Origin: CAYVMN01 sp964452575
GTDB taxonomy: Bacteria > Desulfobacterota > DSM-4660 > Desulfatiglandales > Desulfatiglandaceae
DNA length: 42,830 nucleotides
Assembly: GCA_964452575.1 (NCBI GenBank)
Contig: CAYVMN010000008.1
Coordinates: forward strand, 1 to 42,830
Reading direction: 5' to 3'
Shown: one piece after another, positions 15,060 to 23,789 of the stretch
Numbering within the stretch: the first letter of the stretch is position 1
Layout of the letters: every line of letters begins with the position of its first letter
The notes under the pieces: generated by a model
Databases searched by the model: none
Told to the model about the DNA's origin: nothing
Seen by the model: the letters and a program-made list of their open reading frames with translations, nothing else
Made by a program: the position numbers and the translations under genes

Positions 15060-16924
15060 CTTTTACCCTCCAGATTCTTCAATTCTTTAATTACTATCTC
15101 TTTGCATCGGCTCAACTCTTCCTGGGTAAAGGTCTGGCCTGAATAGGCAACTGCATCCGCTGTCTCAAATACCTGCCTGATGCCAGAGGCACTCTCGGGA
15201 AGGAGCTCTTTCACCTCAGCAAGGGTAATGGCTTCAGGCGGCAAGGCCCATATCTCGCCCAGACGCTCTTGAGAGGCAGAGCGGCATGCCCGAAAAAACC
15301 CTTCAACATCATGCCCAGCAATTGCCTGGTCCATTTCCTTGAAGGACCTGTTTATCCTTTGTTTCACCTGTTTCCTTCTCGCCAATTCAGGGTCATGGGT
15401 CAATCTTCTGCGCCGGCTACTCAAGAATAGCCCCGTAAAGAGGGCGCCCAGGGGTATTCCCTGTAGACCCAAAAACCAGGGATTATCGATCGTAGGGCGC
15501 AGACTAGCCACCACAGTTCCCAGAGTAATGTGGATCGGCGCAAGATGAGCGGTCTGAACGACTTTTGACGAGGTATCTACTGATCCCAATGCCTTCACGG
15601 GTGAAGTGCTCGGTTTCTGAGGCGCACTCTGAGTCACGGCCTCGGCACTGGCTATCTTCACCGGGATGGGTTTTGTTGACAATCTGACATAGTTCTTGGC
15701 CTGGGTATCGAAATAACAGAAGATCACCGGCGGGATCTTGCAAAGGGATGCATTGAGGGGGATCACCGCCTGCTCAAATACCTTTTTTCCGCTGTAGCCG
15801 GAGCTGTCGGAGGGCTCGAATGCGGCACTGGGTGAGTAGGTCTTCCATCCCTCATCCGAACTGAGCTCCGGGCACAATACCCTGTCAAAATTTCCAGATC
15901 CCTTCACAGTTATATTCAATTTGATGGGATCCCCTACCATGGACCGTTTCGGACTGGCGGTGGCGTCCAGTTCGAATCGGCCAACGGCCCCGTTGAAATC
16001 CTCGGGCCTCCCCAGTTGGGGTAGGGGTAAGACCCGCATCTTCTGGGGAAGGGCTTCTGCTTTTATCTGCCTTTCGCGGCGGCCCGTGAAGAAACTGTTA
16101 AAGAAGTCATCGTCGAATAGGCCCCTGCCAAATGGGGAAGCAATCCGGCGGGAGGTATCGGGGACAAGAACGGTGGCATCCAATTGGACACTCAGAGGAT
16201 ACTCTCCCTCTTTGACACCCGATATGGCGGTATACCATGTCAGCACACGGAAGACGCGTCCGTCAATGACCTCCCTGGTCTGTTCGGGCTCTTTGCTCAA
16301 TGACTGCCAGGCGAAGGCATCACCATCAATTCGGGGCAGTGTATTCAAGCTTGCCTGAAGCCCGTCTCGAAAAAATGCCTTGATCTCAACAGGCACCATT
16401 TCTCCCACATATAACCGGGCCTTTGCCGGTAAGACCCGGAGAAACACGGTCCGCTCCGCTTCTCCCTCACTGAGGGGGGCAACGCTCCTTGAAGCCCCAG
16501 AACTGGGTGGGGGCATTGTCTTTAGCACCCGAAGGGAGAGCGGCTGCGTACTCTTGATCTCTCCGTCTATCATTGCCTCAACCGGCGGGATCGTGAAGTC
16601 ACCCGGATGATCGGCCTCCACCCTATAAAGATAGGAAACGGACGACGAGACCCTCCCGTTGAGAGACTGATACTGACTGCCCTGCCCGGCCGGAATGAAC
16701 CTGAGACCCTTGACTCGTGGGATATTTGGCTGACCTGTCTGTGCCCCTGAGAGAGACACGGACAGGACAGCAGAGCCCCCCTGGAGAATCTGACTAGGTT
16801 CCAGGGTGGCAGTTATGTGGCCTGAGGCGCTTTTCCCCTGGGCACCCCCTGCGAAAAGGGTCAGAGCCCCCACTAGGCACAGAAATGCTATCCCGGATAT
16901 TATTATTCCTTTGATCGACATCAC
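15056..16924 (-). CDS. batD: BatD-like (oxygen tolerance family) membrane protein
   Basis: This 622-residue protein has a signal sequence (residues 7-30), a large extracytoplasmic beta-rich region with repeated Ig-like segments (SASGHITATLEPSQILQGGS near residue 32; AKARLYVGEMVPVEIKAFF near residue 160; LDATASPKRSMVGDPIKLN near residue 325), and a membrane helix near residue 490 followed by a cytoplasmic helical tail. This is the BatD arrangement. It overlaps both neighbours by a few bases. The Bat proteins were named for aerotolerance in Bacteroides, but their molecular role is unsettled. Confidence 0.85.
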   Translation of the reverse strand: MMSIKGIIISGIAFLCLVGALTLFAGGAQGKSASGHITATLEPSQILQGGSAVLSVSLSGAQTGQPNIPRVKGLRFIPAGQGSQYQSLNGRVSSSVSYLYRVEADHPGDFTIPPVEAMIDGEIKSTQPLSLRVLKTMPPPSSGASRSVAPLSEGEAERTVFLRVLPAKARLYVGEMVPVEIKAFFRDGLQASLNTLPRIDGDAFAWQSLSKEPEQTREVIDGRVFRVLTWYTAISGVKEGEYPLSVQLDATVLVPDTSRRIASPFGRGLFDDDFFNSFFTGRRERQIKAEALPQKMRVLPLPQLGRPEDFNGAVGRFELDATASPKRSMVGDPIKLNITVKGSGNFDRVLCPELSSDEGWKTYSPSAAFEPSDSSGYSGKKVFEQAVIPLNASLCKIPPVIFCYFDTQAKNYVRLSTKPIPVKIASAEAVTQSAPQKPSTSPVKALGSVDTSSKVVQTAHLAPIHITLGTVVASLRPTIDNPWFLGLQGIPLGALFTGLFLSSRRRRLTHDPELARRKQVKQRINRSFKEMDQAIAGHDVEGFFRACRSASQERLGEIWALPPEAITLAEVKELLPESASGIRQVFETADAVAYSGQTFTQEELSRCKEIVIKELKNLEGKR

Positions 16925-18828
16925 CAGTCCCTCCTTTTCCTCTCATCTCTTTTCTTCCCCTGTGTATTATTCTTTGCGAAAATGGGCATGGCCCTCTCAT
17001 CGCCTTTGAGGGAATCGAGAAGGTTTTTTGCCTCTTCCTTGCTCATCTGCCCCGGTTTACGTCGATCTTTGTTACCTCTATCCATTTTGGCCTGCTGTTT
17101 TTCCGGCCGTTCCGGTTGGGGCCTTTTTTTATAAGGTTTATTGTTCTTATCGCCTTTTTCGTCCTGATTCTTGGCCTGTTTATTGTCGTGGTCTTGGCCT
17201 TTATCCTTGTCTTTGTCCTTATTGTTTTTCCGGTCCTTGTCGTTATTTTTTCCGGTACTATACTTCTTGTCTTGTTCTTTGTTATTGTTATTCTGCCTTT
17301 GTTTCTTCTTGAGCTCCTCCAGCCTCTTTTTTACAAACTCCTGATTAAATCGGGCGTCTTGGTCTTCCGGACTGAGCTTAAGGGCCCCACCGTAAGCCTC
17401 TATCGCCCCTTCCCATTGCCTGATAGTGGTATTGGGGTCTGTCTTCTCTGTCCCCTGTCCCTGGCGGTATAGGGCGTTTCCCAGATTGTAATAGGCCAGA
17501 TTCTGCAAAGAGAGGTCAGGGCTCTTCAATACCTTCTTGAAGGCGCTGGAGGCCTCCTTAAAGTCCTTGTTCTTATAGGCAGCCGCGCCAAGGTTGAACT
17601 GCAATTTCCTGTCTTCAGGGCTTTTATTCGCAGCGGCCCTATACTCTTTGATAGCCAGGGCGTAGTCTCCATTCTTGTATGCCTTCTCTCCAGCCTGAGG
17701 CGATGCCCCGGCCTCACGAGGCTGGAGCCAAGAGGCCAGTATAAGAAGGGCAGCAAGGGAGGCCAGGGTTGCTCTTCCCCGCGTAACAGGGCGGCGGTTG
17801 GCTGTCTTTATAAGAGGAATGGTCTTTCGTGACGGTTTTCCGTCACTCATGGCGAATTCAATAACAAGTAAAAGGAGGGCAAAGAGGAGCGGCCACTCAA
17901 ATCTATCGACAGGCACCTTGCGCATCCTTTCCGCAAATTCTTGCTTGGGGATCAGGCTTAGCCTTTTTCTGTAGATGGCCTCCAGCCCCTCGGCCTGGCG
18001 GCCTAGAGGTTCATACAGACCTCCAGTGGCCTCGGCAATCTGCCGGAGCATCTTCTCGTCCAGACGCGACTTGACGATCTGGCCCTTATCGTCTTTGAGA
18101 AACGCACCATCCTTTCCTTCATGGTCCAGAGGGATCAATTCCCCGGCCGGTGTACCGACGCCAACTGTATAGATGGTCATGCCCTTGGCAGCGGCCTCTC
18201 TTGCAGCGTTCAGGGCCCCTCCCTCCAGGTCTTCGCCATCAGTTACGAGGACCAGTATTCGGTGGTTTGCCTTGTCCGAAAAGGCAAACTCTGCCTCACT
18301 GATGGCCGCTCCCAGGTCGGTTCCGACTTCAGGGATGATTCCAGTGTCAAGGGCCATGAGGGACCGCTTGAAGGCATCATAGTCCAAGGTCAGTGGGCAC
18401 ATGAGGAAGGCGGTCCCGGCAAAGGGGATAAGGCCCACCCTATCCCCTTCAAGCCTTGAGACAAAGTCCATGATACCCATCTTGCTTCGCTCAAGCCGGT
18501 TGGGCTTGACATCGTTGGCCAGCATGCTTTTGGATGTGTCCACTGCCATAAGGATATCAATGCCCTTGCGTTTGACTTCTTCCCAGCGAAATCCCGCCTG
18601 TGGCCTGGCGAGGGCCAAGAAGATGGAGCCAAGTGCCATAATGAGTAAGATACGTTTTACCATCCTACGGCCGGGGGAGACACTCTGAGTCAATTTCTCC
18701 ATCAAGTGGCCGGCGGCAAATCTCTGTAATGCCCTGCTGCTTCTCTTCTGGAAATGGTAGAATCCATAGGCCAGGGTGATGCAACTGATCAGCCCGACAG
18801 CCAGCCAGATTGGGTCTGCGAATTGCAT
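16921..18828 (-). CDS. BatB/BatC fusion: von Willebrand A domain plus TPR
   Basis: This 635-residue protein joins two functions often encoded separately. The N-terminal half has two membrane helices, a VWA domain (about 88-290) with MIDAS motif DTSKSMLAND and a later TDGEDLEGG, and a helix near 310-330. After another hydrophobic stretch (about 350-365), TPR repeats (about 375-500: GEKAYKNGDYALAIKEYRAA; YNLGNALYRQGQG) match BatC. The last ~130 residues are a very charged K/N/D/Q-rich low-complexity tail. VWA domains bind partners through a divalent metal. The gene overlaps batD; a 161-base gap containing a heptamer repeat separates it from batA. Confidence 0.87.
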   Translation of the reverse strand: MQFADPIWLAVGLISCITLAYGFYHFQKRSSRALQRFAAGHLMEKLTQSVSPGRRMVKRILLIMALGSIFLALARPQAGFRWEEVKRKGIDILMAVDTSKSMLANDVKPNRLERSKMGIMDFVSRLEGDRVGLIPFAGTAFLMCPLTLDYDAFKRSLMALDTGIIPEVGTDLGAAISEAEFAFSDKANHRILVLVTDGEDLEGGALNAAREAAAKGMTIYTVGVGTPAGELIPLDHEGKDGAFLKDDKGQIVKSRLDEKMLRQIAEATGGLYEPLGRQAEGLEAIYRKRLSLIPKQEFAERMRKVPVDRFEWPLLFALLLLVIEFAMSDGKPSRKTIPLIKTANRRPVTRGRATLASLAALLILASWLQPREAGASPQAGEKAYKNGDYALAIKEYRAAANKSPEDRKLQFNLGAAAYKNKDFKEASSAFKKVLKSPDLSLQNLAYYNLGNALYRQGQGTEKTDPNTTIRQWEGAIEAYGGALKLSPEDQDARFNQEFVKKRLEELKKKQRQNNNNKEQDKKYSTGKNNDKDRKNNKDKDKDKGQDHDNKQAKNQDEKGDKNNKPYKKRPQPERPEKQQAKMDRGNKDRRKPGQMSKEEAKNLLDSLKGDERAMPIFAKNNTQGKKRDERKRRDW

Positions 18829-18882
18829 TCTCTTGTCCTTTCTTTGCGACTATTAAGGTTGTCAGCACAATCTCCATGGGTC

Positions 18883-18917
18883 TCTAACCTTGAACCGTGA
18901 ACTTCGGGACTTTGAAC
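18883..18917 (-). repeat. Degenerate heptamer repeat, about five units, GGTTCAA-like
   Basis: Five consecutive 7-base units with a TTGAACC-like core run in perfect 7-base register (for example TTGAACC, GTGAACT, TTTGAAC). On the minus strand the core reads GGTTCAA. They lie in the gap between batA and the batB/C gene, so they are transcribed but not translated. Similar units occur at 42625-42656 and at the right window edge. Confidence 0.6.
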
Positions 18918-18989
18918 CTGAGTAGCTACCTTTGTCATGGATGGTTCCATAATTCCTCGATCAAATCCTTCTACCGGCAACCGGCGGTT

Positions 18990-19988
18990 TCACGGCAGAC
19001 GACGGAAACGTGTGTGGGCCAGGGTCAGCTCTATGCCCAGCAAGAGGAGAGCCGGAATCACAAGCCAGGAAAAGATCTCACTGCCATGTTCGAACCTCTT
19101 CATTTTCTGCGTGGTCTTTTCGAGCTTGTTGATTTCATTGTAGATTCTCGCAAGGGAATCGGCGTCCGTGGCCCGGTAATAATGCGCCCCTGTCATCTGA
19201 GCGACTTTTTTCAAGGTATCTTCGTCAATGTCGACCCTGGCCATGACCAGTTTTCGGTTCCCAAAACTGTCGGTGGCTGGCACTGGAACTTCACCCCGTG
19301 AACCTGCACCTATGGTGTAAACCTTGATACCCAATGCCTCGGCAGCCTCAGCAGCCGTCAGGGGAGATATCTTACCAGCATTGTTCATGCCGTCAGTCAA
19401 CAGTATAACTATCTTGGATTTGGCCTTCTGGTCCCTCAGCCGGCTGACCCCGGAGGCAACGGCCGAACCAATTGCCGTACCATCTTCCAGCATGCCCGTG
19501 TTAATTGTTTCCAGTCTTTGCAGCAGCCAGTTATGATCAAGTGTCAACGGGCTGACGAGGTATGGCTGTGCTGCAAACGCTATCAAAGCAATGCGATCGT
19601 TTGGTCGTTCGTCGATGAATCTCGCTACCACCTTTTTGACCACATCTATACGGCTTGCCGGCTGGCCTTTGATCCTAAAATCAAGGGCCCCCATAGAACC
19701 TGAGACATCCACTGCAAGGAGGATGTCGATCCCGCTCGCCTCCAGCTCTGTGGTGCCGTGGACAATCTGAGGCCGTGCCAGGGCAAGAATCAGGAACCCC
19801 AGGGCCATGGCGCGCAGGGTACCCAGCCACTTTCCGGCCCTTGACCTGCGGGCCCCGGCCAAGGCCTTGGCATTCTGGATCGAAGAATAGCGCACCGCAC
19901 ACGCCAGACCCCTTCTCCCCCGCAGAAAGGCCAGGAGGGGCACCAGGGCCAGTAGCCATAGTAGTTCAGGATGATTGAAATGAATCAC
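18990..19988 (-). CDS. batA: BatA-like von Willebrand A membrane protein
   Basis: This 332-residue protein has N-terminal hydrophobic helices (about 8-22 and 58-75), a VWA domain with a complete MIDAS (DVSGSMGALDF near residue 94, TDGMNNAGKI near residue 200) and a C-terminal membrane helix (about 307-325). It follows the DUF4381-like gene with a four-base overlap. BatA and BatB VWA proteins are thought to form a membrane assembly acted on by the MoxR ATPase encoded upstream. Confidence 0.9.
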   Translation of the reverse strand: MIHFNHPELLWLLALVPLLAFLRGRRGLACAVRYSSIQNAKALAGARRSRAGKWLGTLRAMALGFLILALARPQIVHGTTELEASGIDILLAVDVSGSMGALDFRIKGQPASRIDVVKKVVARFIDERPNDRIALIAFAAQPYLVSPLTLDHNWLLQRLETINTGMLEDGTAIGSAVASGVSRLRDQKAKSKIVILLTDGMNNAGKISPLTAAEAAEALGIKVYTIGAGSRGEVPVPATDSFGNRKLVMARVDIDEDTLKKVAQMTGAHYYRATDADSLARIYNEINKLEKTTQKMKRFEHGSEIFSWLVIPALLLLGIELTLAHTRFRRLP

Positions 19989-20857
19989 GATCCACCTCCT
20001 GCCACCAGGGTGACGTCGTTAATGACGACAGGTATTGCGGTTTTTTTTGGAATGAGCCTGTGACCCCATGCCCACAATCTGTGAAGTGGCGATGGTCCTT
20101 TCAAATCCTCTGCACCAAAAGGGTCTCCGTCACCAACTGATGACTCCTGTTCGACGGGCTCATCCTCCGGACAAGGTATGGTCTTCTCGACGAACTGCCA
20201 AGCGCTCTGGTGCATCGCCTTCATCTGTTCCACTGAGAGGGTGTAACGGGCGAACTTTGCCAGATCGCAGTGGCCCAAGAACTCTTCCAGGACCCGAGTG
20301 TGCTCACTCAGGATCAATGGCCTGCCTGAGGCGAGACGACGCATGAACTCCTCTGTGGTGTGATGGGTCGCGCCGAGATTAAAGCGTTTCTCGATATATG
20401 TCCTAATCGCATCTGAAACCGCCACAGAAAACTCCTCTGCCTTATCAGGCCGCATCAGGGCCCTGGCCTTCTCCAACCGCTCAAGTGCGATCTTGTGGGA
20501 GCTTTTAGGCCTGAGCGGTCTGCCTTTAAGAATCAATCGCCATATAGCCCATGCAATCAACAGGAGAAGAAGGACTCCGCCGGCATAGACGGCCCACAAC
20601 CACGGGTAGGGTATGCTGATGGGCCCCCTTATATCCCGGATATCTTCCTCGATCTTCGCTTGGGGCATGGTTCCAGACTGTGATGGTGGTGATACCTGGA
20701 AAACCAAAGGCGCCCCCGGAGCTGTGGTCTTTGGGTCTTGCAGCAACTGAGGGGAGGGTGCTGCGTTACCCTGTGAGGCCTGTAGCGCATCCCCGCCGAG
20801 AAGAATGGTGAATCCTACTGCGACTACTATGGCAATCCTGATTAGACGCTTCATCAA
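19985..20857 (-). CDS. DUF4381-like single-span membrane protein of the Bat operon
   Basis: This 290-residue protein has a signal peptide (residues 7-27), a proline-rich exported linker, one membrane helix (about 86-108, starting WLWAVYAGGVLLLLLIAWA), and a cytoplasmic helical domain with FSVAVSDAIRTYIEKRFNL and HTTEEFMRRL. That helical motif is what DUF4381 proteins carry between DUF58 and batA genes. It overlaps genes on both sides by four bases. Function unknown beyond co-occurrence with MoxR/Bat. Confidence 0.8.
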   Translation of the reverse strand: MMKRLIRIAIVVAVGFTILLGGDALQASQGNAAPSPQLLQDPKTTAPGAPLVFQVSPPSQSGTMPQAKIEEDIRDIRGPISIPYPWLWAVYAGGVLLLLLIAWAIWRLILKGRPLRPKSSHKIALERLEKARALMRPDKAEEFSVAVSDAIRTYIEKRFNLGATHHTTEEFMRRLASGRPLILSEHTRVLEEFLGHCDLAKFARYTLSVEQMKAMHQSAWQFVEKTIPCPEDEPVEQESSVGDGDPFGAEDLKGPSPLHRLWAWGHRLIPKKTAIPVVINDVTLVAGGGS

Positions 20858-21765
20858 TGTCTCCTCCTTTCCCGCGAACGGAAGAAATTAAGCAGCATAG
20901 GGAGATAAGGTCTGTCCGTTGAAAGCTCCAGAAGATCCACGCCTGAGGAAAAGATTGCCCTCCTCAGTTCATCGCGACGTTTGCTGGCCAATTCTGAAAA
21001 GCCGTTCCGGATATCAGCGCGGGTGGTGTCTAGCTCCACCTGCTCACCGGTCTCTGAATCCTCAACCGTGAGCAGCCCGATATCCGGAAGTTCCCGCTCT
21101 CTCGGATCATTGACGGAAACTGCTACCAGGTCATGGTGCCGGTTCGTTATCTGCAGCTTAGGTCGAAGCCCGTCGAGCGAGGTGCTGAAGTCTCCGGGGA
21201 GGCAGAAGTCTGAGATAAGAAATGTCACTGCCCGTCGCCGGATCACCTGATTAGTGAAATCCAGTGCCGCCACAAGGTCCGTATTCCTGCCTGAGGGCTG
21301 GAAAAAGAGGATCTCACGGATGACCCGCAGGATATGTGACCTGCCCTTTCCAGGAGGTATGTAGAGTTCAGCATCGTCTGTGAAGAGGATCAACCCCACC
21401 TTATCGTTATTGCGGACCGCGGAAAAGGCCAAGACGCTCCCAAGTTCTGCCATCATTTCCCGCTTGCTCTGGGTTGAGGAGCCAAACTCGCCCGAGGCAC
21501 TCACGTCGATGATGAGCATGATCGTCAGTTCACGTTCCTCAGTGAATTTCTTTACAAAGGTCCGGCCCGTACGAGCGGTCACATTCCAGTCAATGGTCCT
21601 CACGTCATCACCGGGCACATATTCCCGCACCTCTTCAAAGTCCATGCCAGAGCCTTTGAAGACAGAATGGTAATGGCCGGAGAGGGTATCATCCACCAGG
21701 CGGTTCGTCTTGATTTCCACCTGCCGTACTTTCTCAAGGATTTGGCTGCTGATATGAGTATCCAT
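20854..21765 (-). CDS. DUF58 protein of the MoxR/Bat operon
   Basis: This 303-residue protein shows the DUF58 hallmarks: SGHYHSVFKGSGMDFEEVRE near residue 30, YVPGDDVRTIDWNVTARTG near residue 50, then a VWA-like fold with IDVSASGEFG near residue 88. DUF58 proteins almost always follow moxR genes and are presumed adaptors or substrates of the ATPase. No signal peptide or membrane helix is seen, so a cytoplasmic location is likely. It starts 65 bases after moxR ends. Confidence 0.9.
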   Translation of the reverse strand: MDTHISSQILEKVRQVEIKTNRLVDDTLSGHYHSVFKGSGMDFEEVREYVPGDDVRTIDWNVTARTGRTFVKKFTEERELTIMLIIDVSASGEFGSSTQSKREMMAELGSVLAFSAVRNNDKVGLILFTDDAELYIPPGKGRSHILRVIREILFFQPSGRNTDLVAALDFTNQVIRRRAVTFLISDFCLPGDFSTSLDGLRPKLQITNRHHDLVAVSVNDPRERELPDIGLLTVEDSETGEQVELDTTRADIRNGFSELASKRRDELRRAIFSSGVDLLELSTDRPYLPMLLNFFRSRERRRH

Positions 21766-21830
21766 GTCTTCCCTTCCTCTCTATTGGACAGAGATCCGTG
21801 AGGCTATCACGCTTATCAAATGACCTAGAG

Positions 21831-22886
21831 CTATGGGACCGGAATGGTATCCAGGATCTTCCGAACAATATCCTCGCTTCTCAGGGCCTCTGCCTCGGCC
21901 TCATATGTAATGCCTATGCGGTGCCTGAGTACATCCATGGCAATGGACTTTACGTCTTCGGGCGTGACATATCCGCGACCGCGTAAGAATGCCATTGATT
22001 TACTGGCCATTTTCAGATTAATGGTGGCCCTGGGAGAGGATGCGTGTTGGATATATGGCCTAAGTTCCAGGTTAAAGGATTCTGGATCCCGGGTGGCATA
22101 GACAAGAGAGACGATGTAGTTCTTGACCTTTTCATCCATATATATGGTGTTAACAACCTGACGTGCCCGGACAATGTCCTCCACCCTGACCACCGGGTTT
22201 ACCCTGACAGGAGGCTGTGTGGTATCAACGGCGTCAAGGATGATACGTTCTTCCGATACGGATGGGTAGGTGATGAGCACCTTGAGCATGAAACGGTCAA
22301 TCTGGGCCTCGGGCAGGGGATATGTTCCTTCCTGCTCTATGGGGTTCTGTGTGGCCATCACCAGGAATGGATCCGGCAAGGGATAGGTCTTTTCCCCGAT
22401 TGTTACCTGCCGCTCCTGCATGGCCTCGAGCAGGGCGCTCTGAACCTTTGCTGGCGCACGGTTAATCTCGTCTGCGAGAATCAGATTTGCAAAGACCGGT
22501 CCATGTTTCACAATAAACGAAACGTCCTGGGGGTTGTAGATCTCTGTGCCGATGATATCTGCGGGTAGCATATCGGGTGTGAACTGGATTCTCCGAAAGC
22601 CGGTCTGGATGGCAGCGGCCAGTGTCTTCAAGGCCAATGTCTTTGCCAGACCAGGAACCCCTTCGAGAAGGATATGCCCATTTGAGAGGAGCCCCACCAG
22701 GAGCCTTTCAATTAGGCGTCTTTGTCCTATGATCACCCGGCCTATTTCCTGCTCCAGGGGCCTTACCCAGGCAGAGGCCTCTTGGACGGAGTCGTTAATG
22801 GTCTGAATGCTGGTAAACTGGGGAATTGAATGCCTGGGCCCTCCAAACCCTTCACTTTGATCTTGCAATGCTGTCTGGATGTTCAT
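21831..22886 (-). CDS. MoxR-family AAA+ ATPase
   Basis: This 351-residue protein is a complete MoxR ATPase: Walker A GVPGLAKT near residue 80, Walker B LILADEINRAPAKVQ near residue 138, sensor-1 region FLVMATQNPIEQEGTYPLPE near residue 180, and the C-terminal lid domain (VTPEDVKSIAMDVLRHRI). MoxR proteins act as chaperone-like ATPases for VWA-domain partners, here presumably BatA and BatB/C. The ATG at 22886 follows AAAGGAGACATC. It is the first gene of the operon; a dyad lies about 100 bases upstream. Confidence 0.94.
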   Translation of the reverse strand: MNIQTALQDQSEGFGGPRHSIPQFTSIQTINDSVQEASAWVRPLEQEIGRVIIGQRRLIERLLVGLLSNGHILLEGVPGLAKTLALKTLAAAIQTGFRRIQFTPDMLPADIIGTEIYNPQDVSFIVKHGPVFANLILADEINRAPAKVQSALLEAMQERQVTIGEKTYPLPDPFLVMATQNPIEQEGTYPLPEAQIDRFMLKVLITYPSVSEERIILDAVDTTQPPVRVNPVVRVEDIVRARQVVNTIYMDEKVKNYIVSLVYATRDPESFNLELRPYIQHASSPRATINLKMASKSMAFLRGRGYVTPEDVKSIAMDVLRHRIGITYEAEAEALRSEDIVRKILDTIPVP

Positions 22887-22981
22887 GATGTCTCCTTTCT
22901 CTTTCAGTTGGTAATCGATGCCATCCCTAAGGCGTTTGGGCTGGAAGGTAACACGTCATCCTTACGAGAACCTTTCTCAGA

Positions 22982-23009
22982 AATTACAAGTCCGTAATGT
23001 TTGTAAATT
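22982..23009 (-). promoter_or_regulatory. AT-rich dyad upstream of moxR, possible operator
   Basis: AATTACAA at 22982-22989 and TTGTAAATT at 23001-23009 are near-perfect inverted copies about 11 bases apart, roughly 100-120 bases before the moxR start. An inner pair TTAC/GTAA overlaps it. Such symmetry suits a dimeric regulator, but I recognise no known binding motif and no good promoter boxes at the ideal spacing. Confidence 0.3.
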
Positions 23010-23057
23010 CGTGATTTTTGAGGTTGGAAGAGTCTAGTGAAGGGGGGAGAGATGGGA

Positions 23058-23092
23058 CTGGAAACTGGAAGCTAGAAACTGGAAACTAGAAA
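23058..23092. repeat. Heptamer tandem repeat CTRGAAR, five units
   Basis: Five 7-base units run head to tail in exact register: CTGGAAA, CTGGAAG, CTAGAAA, then CTGGAAA and CTAGAAA. They lie in the 274-base gap between moxR and the broken cyclase gene. The sequence differs from the GGTTCAA-like heptamers elsewhere but has the same period. Apart from this and the dyad at 22982 I see nothing else in the gap. Confidence 0.75.
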
Positions 23093-23160
23093 CTCGGTAG
23101 GAACAGAGAAGGAATTTTCACATTATTTCAAGGCCCTTGTATCAAAGGCCGCAAAGGGGT

Positions 23161-23775
23161 TTATTGGACGCTGTATATTTCAACCTGCTCCGTCTTTCCC
23201 CTGATGGCAGTCTTGCCTAAAGAGACAATATCGAATTCCTGGGTCCTTAGGGCCTGTTTTGTATCACTGCTGATAAGGATATCTGTTCGGAACTGTTTGT
23301 TCAGGGTCTGTATCCTTGATGCAAGGTTTACGGCATCGCCCACCATGGCGTATACAAGTCGGTCCGGGCTTCCCACGCTTCCGGCCAACACCATCCCGGT
23401 ATGGATGCCTATTCCGTGCCGGACAGGCTCATCCCCTGTTTCGCTGCGGCTCCTGTTGAGGTCTTGAAGTCGCCTTCTCATTTCCAGGGCCGCCATTACC
23501 GCCATGTCAGGGTGCCTGGGTTCGAGGACAGGTGCCCCAAAGACGGCCTCAATTTCGTCACCGATATATTGAAGTACGATTCCGTTATATTGCCGAATGG
23601 CCCGTTCCATCTCAGAAAAATAGGCATTCAGGAATCTTACAACGTCTTTTGGGTTCTGTCTCTCAACAAAGGGGGTGTAGCCACGAAGATCGCAAAACAG
23701 GATCGTTGCCTCGCTCAATTCCCCGTCAGGGGAGATCTCTCCCCTCAGGATCTTCTCGCTCACTTCGGGAGTCAC
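23161..23775 (-). CDS. Adenylate/guanylate cyclase catalytic module (separated by frameshift from its membrane half)
   Basis: The frame encodes a class III nucleotide cyclase domain of about 200 residues. Motifs: ATILFCDLRGYTPFVERQ (first metal aspartate), QYIGDEIEAVFGAP (second metal aspartate), GIGIHTGMVLAGSVG and NLASRIQTLNKQ (Asn and Arg of the transition-state site). The GTG at 23775 is only an in-frame codon. Reading backward, the frame continues through QLSFGKYVTPEV, the linker that normally follows a HAMP domain, and meets the upstream membrane gene at a GA repeat in another frame. It is therefore probably the C-terminal half of one broken gene. Whether any cyclase is made alone is doubtful because no ribosome site is apparent. 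Confidence 0.8.
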   Translation of the reverse strand: MTPEVSEKILRGEISPDGELSEATILFCDLRGYTPFVERQNPKDVVRFLNAYFSEMERAIRQYNGIVLQYIGDEIEAVFGAPVLEPRHPDMAVMAALEMRRRLQDLNRSRSETGDEPVRHGIGIHTGMVLAGSVGSPDRLVYAMVGDAVNLASRIQTLNKQFRTDILISSDTKQALRTQEFDIVSLGKTAIRGKTEQVEIYSVQ

Positions 23776-23789
23776 ATACTTGCCAAAGC

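Noticed and set aside
17028..17472. Hydrophobic plus-strand frames that look like membrane proteins opposite the batB/C gene.
   Set aside because: They are antisense to the K/N/D-rich tail of the VWA/TPR protein, whose codons give hydrophobic residues on the other strand; no ribosome sites or family matches.
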